From Dermatemys mawii (Eukaryota; Chordata; Testudines; Dermatemydidae): 64,000 nucleotides of DNA. The DNA is taken from the NCBI GenBank assembly GCA_007922305.1, contig ML677477.1, forward strand, positions 199,466 to 263,465, given 5' to 3'. Below, piece by piece: positions 55,301 through 64,000 of the stretch. The stretch's first letter is position 1. Each line of letters starts with the position of its first letter. The notes beneath the pieces were generated by a model. The model was not told where the DNA came from, did not search any database, and worked only from the letters and a program-made list of their open reading frames with translations. The translations under genes were made by a program, and so were the position numbers.

Positions 55301-58300
55301 TTTCTTAGATGGTCCCATGATCAGATGTGGCCGGGGACTCCAGCCCCTCAACCGAGAAGGGCCTGGCTGGTATTGGGCGATCGTTGACACCTTGTAGTGG
55401 GGAGGTATTGGGCTTTCTTTGGCACATGGGGTCAGGGGATCAGCCCCTCATTGGCACATGAGGTTGGGGGATCCGCTCCTCTTCGGTGTGTGGGGGGAAG
55501 GATTGACCCCTAAGTCAGCACGAGGGGGGGCAGGGATCGGCCCCTCATTGGCACTTAGGGAGGGAGTTATCGGGTCCTGTCAGAGTGTGGGGAGGGAGGG
55601 ATCAGCCCCTCATTGGCACAGTGGGTGGGGATCGAACCCTCATCGGTGCGTGGGGGGAGACTGGCCCCTCATCGGCGCGTGGGGAGGGATCGGCTCCTCG
55701 TTGGCATGGGGGAGAGGTCGGCCCCTCATTGGTGTTTAGGGGGGGTCGGTCCCTCGTTGGCATGTTGGGGAGGGATTGGCCCCTCATCGGTGCTTAGAGG
55801 GGATCGGCCCCTCATTGGCGTGTGGAGGGGAGGGACTCACAGCTGTGTTGTCTCCGGTAGGTTCCTCCTGGTGCGAGCCGGGCTGGGACCAGCATGAAGG
55901 GAGGTGCTACCTTTTCTCCAGGACTAACCAGTCCTGGGAGTCAGCGAGAAACCTCTGCGTTGCCCTGAATGCTGACCTGGTGGTGATCAATGGCGCAAGG
56001 GAGCAGGTACGAGCCCTTGGTCCCACGTGGGGGTGATGACCCCGGGCAGAGGGCCGGTCTGCGGCTTCGGTGCTGTTTGGGCCTGATGGGAAGGAACGGA
56101 GGGAGTCCCCGGTGCAGGGCTGGAGCAGGACGCCAGCAGTGACCAGGGCTAGCCCAGTGTTTTCCCCAGGAACTGAAATTCGGAGGGGTGTTGGAATATT
56201 CAGGGCGGGTGAGGGCTGATGAGGGCTCAGACCATGAGGGCAAAGGTGGGCTGTATGGCACCATAATAAAAACTGAAAAATGTTTCACAACCATTTTCTT
56301 AGATTTAACTCGTGTTTTAAAATCATCACAAAAATTAAAGTTGGCTGCTCAAGCCTACTATGAAGCATGACATCTACATCCGTCTTGGTTTCTTGTTGTA
56401 ATTTTGCACTCTTTGGTGTCTTCTCGTGTGTCTGTTACGTCCAGTCCTTCATGATATGCTCATGATCAGGCAGAAGGCGACTTCTTTCAGAACACAACAT
56501 TTTATTCAATGAAGAAAAAGTACGCTCAACTGTAGCTGTTGTGACTGGGAGTAGCAAGAGATGAATTCCTATTTTCATCCCAGGAAACGTAGCACAAAGT
56601 TTGGGTCAAACCACTAGTGATCATAAAGAAGCTGAAGTTAAATCTTCATTCGTTCATCGTATGATATTCCACTCTGTGTTCAAAATTCTCTATTCTGTCC
56701 TGGTCACATAGCAGCCCCATTGCTCGTAGTGCCTCACTCCACTCAGTTATAGGTGTTTTATATGACAGGCATCTGTAGAAGCTACGTGAAGTGTGAGTAT
56801 AATCCAGAGATCTCTATGGTAGATTTGTAAGGATCAAGTCTGTGTACTTTTTCAGATGGCTTAACAAATACTTCTTGTCCTCTTCACTTAGGGAGTCAAT
56901 ATAAATATCTTAGTCAACTTCTGGACTGAAGTCTTTGCTTCTTCCAGTACATTTTCAATGGATATCTCTGATTGATCCAAGGATAGCTTCTATTGCTAGA
57001 CAAATTCCTGGATGACATTGTTTAATGAGCCAAGTGGTTTCAAGAGTAGACTTATAAGAGACAGAATGGTGATAGTCTTCTCTGAACTTAGTAACAAAAG
57101 TAGTCCAACAGCCTCACTACTTAGATCTGTCCTATCTTGGTGGATACCGCCAGTAATAGCGGTTGCAGTAATTTTAAGACAACTGCCAAGAATCACTCCT
57201 GAGAAAGCCAGCAGGTTTTCCCAAGTTGCACTCATTTGAACTTCATTCCCAGTGTATCTTTTATTTGTTTCCAAAATGTTCAGTCCTTTTGGACTCTTGC
57301 TGAAAAAAGAGTATTAAAAAGCCATTAAATGTGTGGCTTTTTAATGTCTTTTGAAGATTCTGCAGCTTGTACTAGTGCTAGTTGGAGAGGATTGCCTCTA
57401 CAGTGTGTCTAGGAAAGATTAGGACTCTATTTTTCTCTGAGCAAAGCTTGTACTCCACTATGTCTTCTAGAGAAGTGCACAAGCAGCCATCTGTTTGGGG
57501 TTCAGTTGACAAGCATTTAACTCTTCTAAGACATCACAGATGCAGCTGATGTGTTCTCTATAACCTGAACATCTAGAATGCATCTACAGGCCTACTACAG
57601 ACATCAAGATAACATAGGCAGTGACTTAACACTTGATGCCTATTTGCATTGGTGCATTCATCAGCCATGCATGAACATATTTTGAATATGGTCAGAATTC
57701 TTCACTTTTTCAACTCCTGAGTCTTTCACTGTTGCACCATGTTTCAAGAGAATCGGCTGAGTTTTTTGCAGAAAGATAGCGAGCATTTGTCAGTCTTGTT
57801 CAGAACCAGTGTCCAACTTCAGGCTCAACAAGTGACCATGCACTAAACATTGGCCTCTAGTTTGTAGTGTGTGGTATCTCTTCCGTAAATAGAAAGTAAG
57901 ATGCAATAGCTATGTTGGTTCATATAAACTGAGTTGCGTCTCCAGCATTCTTAACAGCCGCATTAAGTTCTTCTAAAATTGGCTTTTACTGTGACTGGCT
58001 TATTAGGCTTTCTGCATGTTGATGCAGTCCAGAGGCATGGTGTTTGGCAGTCTTTTCATATGGGTTATCAGAATTGGCTTAGCTCCGTGATTCTCAAACT
58101 TTTGAGAACCGCAACCCATTTTCCATTCTTCGGCTGCCGCAGCCGACCCTTATATGTCCGCCGAAAAGCCGCCGAATGAAGTACTTCCGCATTCGGCGGC
58201 TTTTCGGCGGACATGCCGAGTACTCCTGACTGCAGCTGAACGGAGCGCTCGGTATGTCCGCCGAAAAGCCGCCGAATGCGGAAGTAATTCATTCGGCGTC

Positions 58301-60291
58301 TTTTCAGCGGCGCTGGGAACTCATGACCCCCCTGGAAGCGCTCGGCGACCCTCAGGGGGGTCGTGACCCCCGGTTTGAGAAATCCTGGCTTAGCTGATCA
58401 GTCTGGCAAACCAAGCTCCTCCACTTTAGCCCATATATTCCAGCTAAATTAATACACGAGGCTCTCCTGGACTCCCCATGCGTTACCCTCCCCTGCAGGG
58501 ATGTGCCCAAGTTTGACAGTCGGGTTGGGATCTGTTTGGTGTGTTGTGGGGTGATCTGTGCCACTGCCACCACTGCAGGACCCAATACCCTCCCCCACCC
58601 TTCCAACACCATCCACCCCCCAGGCTTGGTGTCTCCTCTCGCCACTCCAGGCCGAGACCATCACCAACACCTGCTCTTCCGCTGATGTCAATCCACCCCA
58701 CCACCACCGCCCCTGGAGGGAGAGGAGAATCGGGCTCCTTGCTTCCTCCTCTGGCATATACAGCACCGAGCGCACTCGCTGATGGGCCGAGTGCCCCGGC
58801 CATCCCTGTGGGTTAGTCCTGGCCACAGGAAATGCCTCAGGATCTGACTCCAGTTCTAACCCCCCAGTTCTCTGTGTCATCCTCTCTAGAGTTACTTGGC
58901 CAATAAAACTGGTTCCGTTCGTCACTGGATCGGCTTCACCGACCAAGGGACTGAAGGTGTCTGGCGCTGGGTGGACAACACTCCTGTGGCATTTACGTAA
59001 GCGTGGGGTGATCGTCTGCTCTCCCCTTCCTGCCCCCAGCCTTCCCCAGCTGCCCCTCCTCCTGCAGGCACCTTCCACCACAGTAGCTCCACGGCTGAGG
59101 CCTGGGATGGAGCCACTTGGGTTTGATTTCATGCCCTGAGGACTGACTGACTCGAGGCTTCATTAGTCCCCTGCAGGTCACTGGTTCAAATCTGGCCCAG
59201 GTCTGTAGCAACCACATGGTGTTGATGCTGGGTGCCCTCAGTATGAAATGAGCTTGCCGGGTCTCAGCCCAGTTCCCAGTGGGAAAAGCTTCCACTCATC
59301 ATACTGGGTGCTCGTTGGCCATCAAGGAACCGAGGATGGAATGGGTCACGGGGAGGAAGCACCCCTCTCAGCCTACAGAGAGATCTCTTCTAGGCTGGTC
59401 TGGTCTGAGACATCATGTTGAGAGGAAGCTTGTGTTGCCATGGCGTGTATGGGTAGCAGCCTCAATCCCTGCACCAGGGCCTTCAACAGCAGAGCCCTCC
59501 AACACTTATGCCTTTAACTAGTAGGAGGTTGTTATCCTCCAGTGGGCCAATGATGACGCCTGCCCTGTGAGCAAGTAACACTGTCTCTGGCCCCACATTC
59601 ATTTGGATACTTCAGAATAAGAGATCCGTCTCCTCTAGGGGGAAAGTCAGAAACCCTTGAGACTGGGGTACAAATTATTCAACCCCCTCAGTACCCCCAT
59701 GCAGAGAGTATTCAGCCCGCCATCATGGGCAGCCATATTGGTCCCTCTACTTGCTTTAATCCCCCCTAGCGCTGGCCAAAGTCGATGGAATGGACCCAGT
59801 ACTCTGTTACTCAAGGGGCCTTTATGCTGCTCTGGCAGCACCAAGGGATTTCGAAGGAGCCTTAATCGTCTCCCGCACCCTCATCCAGGATATAACCAGC
59901 GTAAAGGGGCTGGAGAAGAGCCGGCACAACAGCCCCTGGCACAGGGATGGGGCTGGAGCCCTGCTGGGCTCTGGCTGATCTAAGCTTCCCAGAACCCCAG
60001 CAGGGCCTGAGCATAAGTTAAATAACCTGGAGGCTGCTCTAGCTTACGCTGGTAGCGGGGCCCAGCTTACTGGGGGTGTATCTCCTCTGGGACAGGGAGT
60101 CAGCGGGCGAAGGTTTCTGAGGGCTCGTCTCTCTCTTCTCGTTTAGGTACTGGAAAAAAGGGGAGCCCAATAACCGTCTCAGGAAGGGAATTGGCAACGA
60201 GGATTGCGGCCACCTGCTGGAGACTGGCCAGTGGAATGACGTACCCTGTAGTTTCTCTTACAGGTGGATCTGTGAAAGGCCCATTGTGTAA
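52260..60291 (+). CDS. Compact type II C-type lectin with a membrane lysine, five exons
   Basis: A second lectin gene in the same orientation, not assigned a name. Exons 52260-52361, 54738-54837, 55861-56006, 58890-58996 and 60147-60291 join in frame to 600 bases, 199 residues. Residues 1-34 are a basic cytoplasmic tail with no tyrosine. About 43-66 is a membrane span with Lys54 in its centre ([21 protein letters not shown]). The lectin domain follows at once (about 69-199), so there is no neck. It keeps Cys72, 83, 100, 172, 186 and 194, a WIGF word, and the calcium/sugar residues EPN (158-160), ED (170-171) and WND (181-183), so mannose/fucose-type binding is expected. The domain looks CD209/CLEC4-like. 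Exon 1 is proposed only from its start context, length and matching phase; the lectin-domain exons are firm. Confidence 0.78.
52362..54737. other. Intron 1 of the proposed second lectin
   Basis: No further exon was recognised. At 54400-54495 a short inverted repeat (ctatttacaccagtgtaaat against atttacactggtgcaact) makes a small palindromic element. The rest is unremarkable. Confidence 0.5.
54400..54495. repeat. Short palindromic element
   Basis: tctgctcctatttacaccag and, about 55 bases later, actggtgcaactgggagcag are inverted copies, with 'gtaaatcctgagtcacactg' between. It is probably a small MITE or snap-back element. Confidence 0.7.
54738..54837 (+). CDS. Membrane-span exon of the second lectin
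   Basis: Acceptor tttccag, donor gtgagt, phase 0 in, one base out. It encodes [20 protein letters not shown] and [13 protein letters not shown]. Lys54 lies near the middle of the span. An internal ATG at about 54786 could instead start a shorter signal-anchor protein. Confidence 0.75.
54925..55120 (+). mobile_element. CORE/MIR-type SINE in intron 2 of the second lectin
   Basis: 'gtacgggactaagccttaga', 'ccagggttctattccagctg', 'tgacctcaggtaagtcacat', 'cctcagtttccccatctgtc' and 'tctactgatgagaag' run in the complete sense order, so this is a near-full-length copy. Confidence 0.85.
55385..55855. repeat. Minisatellite abutting the first lectin-domain exon
   Basis: About 12 imperfect units with the word atcggcccctcattggcacg or a close variant, separated by 'tggggagg' words, with a period of about 35-45 bases. 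The array ends within about 20 bases of the splice acceptor at 55860. Confidence 0.88.
55861..56006 (+). CDS. First lectin-domain exon of the second lectin
   Basis: Acceptor ccggtag, donor gtacga. It encodes [32 protein letters not shown] and [13 protein letters not shown]. The WCEPGW pattern marks a long-form lectin domain. NQS is a possible glycosylation site. Phase 1 in, phase 0 out. Confidence 0.93.
56290..58080 (-). pseudogene. Decayed hAT-family transposase
   Basis: On the minus strand at about 56580-56460 the frame reads [19 protein letters not shown] and [10 protein letters not shown], the conserved C-terminal dimerisation region of hAT transposases. Upstream pieces (for example the frame ending near 56996-57274) are broken by stops and frameshifts, so it is inactive. 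It lies inside intron 3 of the second lectin gene, between lectin-domain exons, in antisense orientation. Confidence 0.75.
58085..58387. mobile_element. hAT-like MITE with a strong internal palindrome
   Basis: The ends ccgtgattctcaaac and gtttgagaaatcctg are inverted, and a perfect 8-base duplication, gcttagct, flanks them at 58077-58084 and 58388-58395. Inside, a 24-base arm (58154-58177) and its exact inverted copy (58191-58214) flank a 13-base loop; a third arm with most of the same bases follows at 58254-58277. Confidence 0.88.
58890..58996 (+). CDS. Second lectin-domain exon of the second lectin
   Basis: Acceptor ctctctag, donor gtaagc. It encodes [20 protein letters not shown] and [13 protein letters not shown] plus two bases. 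Phase 0 in. NKT is a possible glycosylation site. Confidence 0.93.
60147..60291 (+). CDS. Third lectin-domain exon and stop of the second lectin
   Basis: Acceptor cgtttag. It encodes [35 protein letters not shown] and [10 protein letters not shown], then TAA. EPN, ED and WND are intact. Confidence 0.94.
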
Positions 60292-60635
60292 ACAGCCCCT
60301 TCTCCCCTGGCTCTGAACACACGCTGAGGCCTGGGCACCCGTCGGGCTTGTGACATTGCACTCCATATGCTTTATAAAAATATGTTTGTAAGTGTGAATA
60401 TGATGTAACTGGAATATGCTTTATACAGAAGATCTCTTGTAAGGTCTCATTACAAAGCTTATAATCTACTGAGTGTGTTCATCCTGTTTGTATGCATGTA
60501 CCATTCTTGTATCTGAAACTAGGAATATGACGTATTACTCTGAGGTCCTATTGGAATCATGCAAAGTGTGGGCCATTAATGGTGGTTGGGAATCTTGATG
60601 GCTCCCATTGACTAGGACAATGGGTTGTAAATAGC
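60292..60635. other. Downstream of the second lectin
   Basis: No gene is recognised. An AT-rich stretch at 60360-60640 with words such as 'gtatctgaaactaggaatat' looks repeat-derived but I cannot classify it. No clear AATAAA near the stop was found, so the transcript end is unknown. Confidence 0.4.
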
Positions 60636-60730
60636 TCTTATGGATTCATAGATTCTGAGGTCAGAAGGGACTGTTATGATCATCTAGTCTGACCTCCTGC
60701 ACAACACAGGCCACAGAATCTCACCCACCA
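60636..60730 (+). mobile_element. CR1 3' end fragment
   Basis: 'tggattcatagattctgagg', 'tcagaagggactgttatgat', 'catctagtctgacctcctgc' and 'acaacacaggccacagaatc' are consecutive CR1 3' words. Sharp and well preserved, so relatively young. Confidence 0.85.
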
Positions 60731-61059
60731 ACTTACAAACCTTCTGGGGTACCTGCGTGCGAACCGTGGAAGAATGGAGACTAGGGGTCTCACAGGACAT
60801 GTGACCATATCACTTAATACTGGAATCCATCTTAAACGTGGTGCTTTTCCATTTAGGAGCAGGGGACCCAGAGAGACAAAACATTTCTGTCTTGTGCCAA
60901 AGCTATAAAAGGGGGTGGAACAGAACAAAGGGTGTCCCAGTCATGACAGTACTCCAGTCAGGTGAGTTATCCCACTGTAGTAGTATATAACTCGATAGCT
61001 TTCATCACCATACAAATTTTGACAGGCTTTTGCCCCTTTGTTTCCAGTCCACCGAAGGC

Positions 61060-61400
61060 TGGCACCGTCGGCCATTTTGAAAAATGTGTACGTGTGCTTG
61101 AACAGGGGAACGGTTTTGCTGGGACACCTTTTGAGAAGGTTGGGTAAGGAGAGCTGTGAGTGAAGGATTAGTTCAAAAGAAGTTATTAATGAAAAGAAAC
61201 TTTGATACCTTGAGAGAAGTTTTGCGCTGTCAGCCATTTTGAAAACGGTGTATGGGGGAAATGTGCTTGGATATGTTGTGAAAAGGCTGGGTAAGGAGAG
61301 CTGTGTGTAAAGGGCTAGTTTGAAAGAAGTTATTAAAGAAAAGAAATTTTGATTTACTGAGAGAAGATTGGGTAAGGTTTATTGAATAAGGAGAGCTGAT
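61060..61400. repeat. Tandem duplication of about 175 bases
   Basis: 'cagccattttgaaaacggtg' at 61231 repeats 'cggccattttgaaaaatgtg' at 61068. The following words 'gggtaaggagagctgtg' at about 61142 and 61290, and 'gttattaatgaaaagaaact' and 'gttattaaagaaaagaaatt', keep the same order. The period is about 150-165 bases with insertions. No gene overlaps it. Confidence 0.75.
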
Positions 61401-62250
61401 GTTTCTGAACATCCTACCCCACTGCCTGTGGGTAGTGAAATGATAGCTGTTTTGGGCAGCGCTCCTAGGGAGTTACACCCTTTTTTTGGTGGAACAATTA
61501 GAGACAACTAGGTTACAGAATGCACTTGTTGAACCAATCCCAAGCTTTTAAACAAAAGCCTTCTAGAAATGGACTATTTGAAAAACTTTAAACAATGAGC
61601 ATTTAGTCGTGTGTTTAAATCCATGGGGTTTTAAAACGGGGAGCCAAGACACAAAGACATGACCTCTTACAAAACACCTACAGAGACCAAGAAGCCGGAA
61701 TTGTCCCTGGGTGCAACAGGGCATGCTGAAGAGAAGAACCATTTGCGCTTATTTTGCTAACAAGACAGGACCATTGCTGAACCCGGTATTTCATCCTGAA
61801 ATTGAACCAAAGAAACACAATATAAAACACAAAGGCAAAGCCTGTTTAGTAAGCACAGAGTCAAAAACTGGCTAAAAGCTATGAAAATAGGATAAAAAGG
61901 GGAAAAACATAATTAAACAATATCAAAAACTTGTTTGGTAAGCATAGGGCCAAAAACTAGCTAAGAACAGAATAAAAAAGAAAATTTAGGAAGTACAAAA
62001 CCAAAAACTAGCTTAAAAACATTAAAAACAGAATAAAAAGGTAATTAAGCAATATCAAAAACCTGTTTAGCAACCACAGGGCCAAAAACTGGCTAAAAAA
62101 CCATTTAGCAGGTTAAAAGAAAAAAAGTAGAGAAAAAAGATAAAAAACATATAATAAGAAAGCATTCAGAAAAGGGAGACTAAGAAAAGGAACAAAGAAA
62201 CATAAAAGCTCATGGTTAAATTGCAGAGAGAAAGATCTTTACCTTGGCCA
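61400..62250. repeat. AT-rich region with recurring aaaaactggctaaaa words
   Basis: 'caaaaactggctaaaa' or a close variant recurs at about 61863, 61951, 62003 and 62081, with 'aattaa(g/a)caatatcaaaaac' at 61913 and 62044. It looks like an old, sloppy tandem array. No coding potential. Confidence 0.7.
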
Positions 62251-62282
62251 GTCTTTTTTGTAAATGAGATAACTACAAAGGC

Positions 62283-62957
62283 CATGGTTACACTGGCACT
62301 TTATAGCGCTATAAAGCCCCCACGAGCGCTATAACTTCCTCCCCGTCCACACTGGCAAGGCACGTAGAGCGCTATAACTGCTGAGTTATAGCGCTATTAT
62401 TAATCCACCTCCGCATGGGGAATAAGGGCTGTAGCGCAGCTGCTGTAGCGCTACAACAAGGATGTGGACACCCACTGCGCTACAAGTAATCTCTGGAGAT
62501 GCCTAGAGCCATTTAAGGCAATTGACGTCTCTTCCCTTTGTTTTGAACTCGGCTGGAGGAATGCGGAAGTACCTCTTTAGAGTTTCTTTCTTAACTCGGC
62601 AGATAAGCAATGCAAATGTTTAAGGAGGGAGCCTGTGTGAAAACAAAGCCTTCTGTGAACGGAGGCTCACTGACAGGCTTTCAGAAAAACGGAAAAACCA
62701 CTGTCTCTCTCCCTCCACATACACACAACGCGTCCCCCCTCACCCCCCTCGTTTAAAAAGCACGTTGCACCCAGCTGAATGCTGGGATACCTGCCCTAAT
62801 GAGCTGCTCTTAATGCCGCATTAAGTGCCCCAAATGTGGCCATGCTATACCGCAGGAGCATCTGAGTGTGGACATACAATAGCGCTATACATATTCCTGT
62901 ATAAGGGGACCGCTATAACCTATAGCGCTATAATCTTGTAAGTGTAACCATACCCAA
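62283..62957. mobile_element. Inverted-repeat (MITE-like) element rich in tagcgcta palindromes
   Basis: The left end 'atggttacactggcacttta' and right end 'cttgtaagtgtaaccatacc' are inverted to each other. The self-complementary word tatagcgctata occurs near both ends (62302 and about 62920), and further agcgcta words lie between. The length is about 675 bases and there is no coding capacity. Confidence 0.78.
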
Positions 62958-64000
62958 AGTTAGAAACTTTCAGGCTTGTTATCCCTGCCTTTGGATCAGA
63001 CCAGTTAAAGATAGAGTTTATTTTTTGAACCAATCCTTTGCTTTACCCTCCGCTTCTACCTCTTTCCCCCACCATCCCTCCTTTTCCTTACCTTTTCTTC
63101 ACCTTCCCTTTTTTAGAGACCATCTGTTTTTTTGGTTAGAGCTATAAACCATTTACATTGTGTTTTTTAAACCCCCCCCCCCATTAGAAGCAAGCCTTGT
63201 TTAAAAGGTTTTTTTTTTAGGTTTTAGGTTTTAGGTTAGCACTGGTTAATTTTTTAGTAAGCCCAATAGGCAGCTGACAGCTGTGATTAGCTGCTTTTTT
63301 AACAAACAAAAGAGAATGCAAAAGAACCCCAGGTTTAAAATCTAAGAAAAAGTGTGTTAATGTTTTTAGTGACACACTGGTTATGCATGTTTTATTTTGA
63401 TAACCACTTTTTAACAAAGAGAGTTGAAAGCAATAAACACTTTTTTAGTTAGCATAAGGACTATAATAAAAGGTAAGCTTAATTATAAAGGTTTAAACAG
63501 GGTTAAACCCAAAGCATTTTTTTTAAAGAGGCCATTTGCTTTTTTATTTAGAGCTATAAACCATTTACATTGTGCTTTTTAAAAAAACCTTTTTTAACTT
63601 TATTTAATAAACACTTTAAAACACTTTACATTTTTATTTATGTAATTAAAGATAAGAAAGTTTAATTTTTTAGAGGCAGCCTGTTTTTGGTTTTACCTAA
63701 CCAACACAGGCTATACAAAATTTTAAAATGTGTTTACCAAAGGTTGTTTAATTTGGTTTTATTTAATACATATATGGTTTATAAATTGTGGAAAAAGAGA
63801 AAGGTTAGTTATAACTTTTGCCAACTGTAACTTTTTAAAAAAGGATAATATAAAAATTTTAACAGTGTAAAATAAGCCTTGTAGGGTTTTTAGTTATAAG
63901 TTAAACAGCAAACATTTTAGTAATACACAGGTTATACATGTTTTATTTTGATATCCACTTTTTAACAAAGACAGCTGAAAGCAATAAACACTTTTTTATT
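62958..64000. repeat. AT-rich repeat block at the window end
   Basis: 'agagctataaaccatttaca' at about 63140 recurs at 63550, and 'catgttttattttgata' at about 63386 recurs at 63937 with 'aaccactttttaacaaagag' after it. The two spacings, about 410 and 550 bases, show a complex duplicated structure that continues past the window. No open frame worth reporting. Confidence 0.7.

Noticed and set aside
58449..59132. 227-codon open frame on the minus strand
   Set aside because: It is antisense to a well-supported lectin-domain exon (58890-58996) and has no recognisable similarity.

Overview
This window is vertebrate nuclear DNA. The genes have introns with GT-AG boundaries, there are no bacterial-style operons, and interspersed repeats are dense. 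The repeats are a CR1 LINE with an internal reverse transcriptase, many CORE/MIR-type SINEs, and several families of hAT-like and other terminal-inverted-repeat elements. This mix, with a CR1 tail of the 'ttcttatgttc' kind, suggests a sauropsid, most likely a turtle and less likely a crocodilian. The species call is inference.

Layout. 1-10500 has no recognisable gene; it holds a 40-bp tandem repeat, SINEs and DNA-transposon remnants, including one hAT-like element nested in another. 10793-26018 (+) is TECR (very-long-chain trans-2,3-enoyl-CoA reductase), 12 coding exons that join in frame to 343 codons. 29506-32124 (-) is NDUFB7 (mitochondrial complex I subunit), three exons and 131 codons, with a CpG-rich ETS-motif promoter at about 31690-32215. 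32735-35240 is a degraded CR1 LINE, and 36290-37320 is an older LINE of another clade.

37826-49924 (+) is a 12-exon type II C-type lectin, 369 codons, which I identify as the orthologue of CLEC17A (prolectin). The reasons are its acidic cluster followed by a YENV tyrosine motif, its proline-rich tail, its neck and mannose-type EPN domain, and its position next to TECR and NDUFB7, the same order as I recall on human chromosome 19p13. 52260-60291 (+) is a second, compact C-type lectin of five proposed exons and 199 codons. It has no neck and no tail tyrosine, but has a lysine in the middle of its membrane segment. The last 3.7 kb is AT-rich repetitive DNA with one large inverted-repeat element.

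The most interesting biology is the lectin pair. The first has a tyrosine-based tail like a self-contained signalling receptor. The second has a charged membrane residue like receptors that borrow an ITAM adaptor. Both keep the residues for calcium-dependent mannose/fucose-type sugar binding. Other points of interest are an array of CTCF-like motifs in a CLEC17A intron, which shares a minisatellite unit with a TECR intron in the opposite orientation, and several unusual palindromic or tandem structures inside lectin introns.
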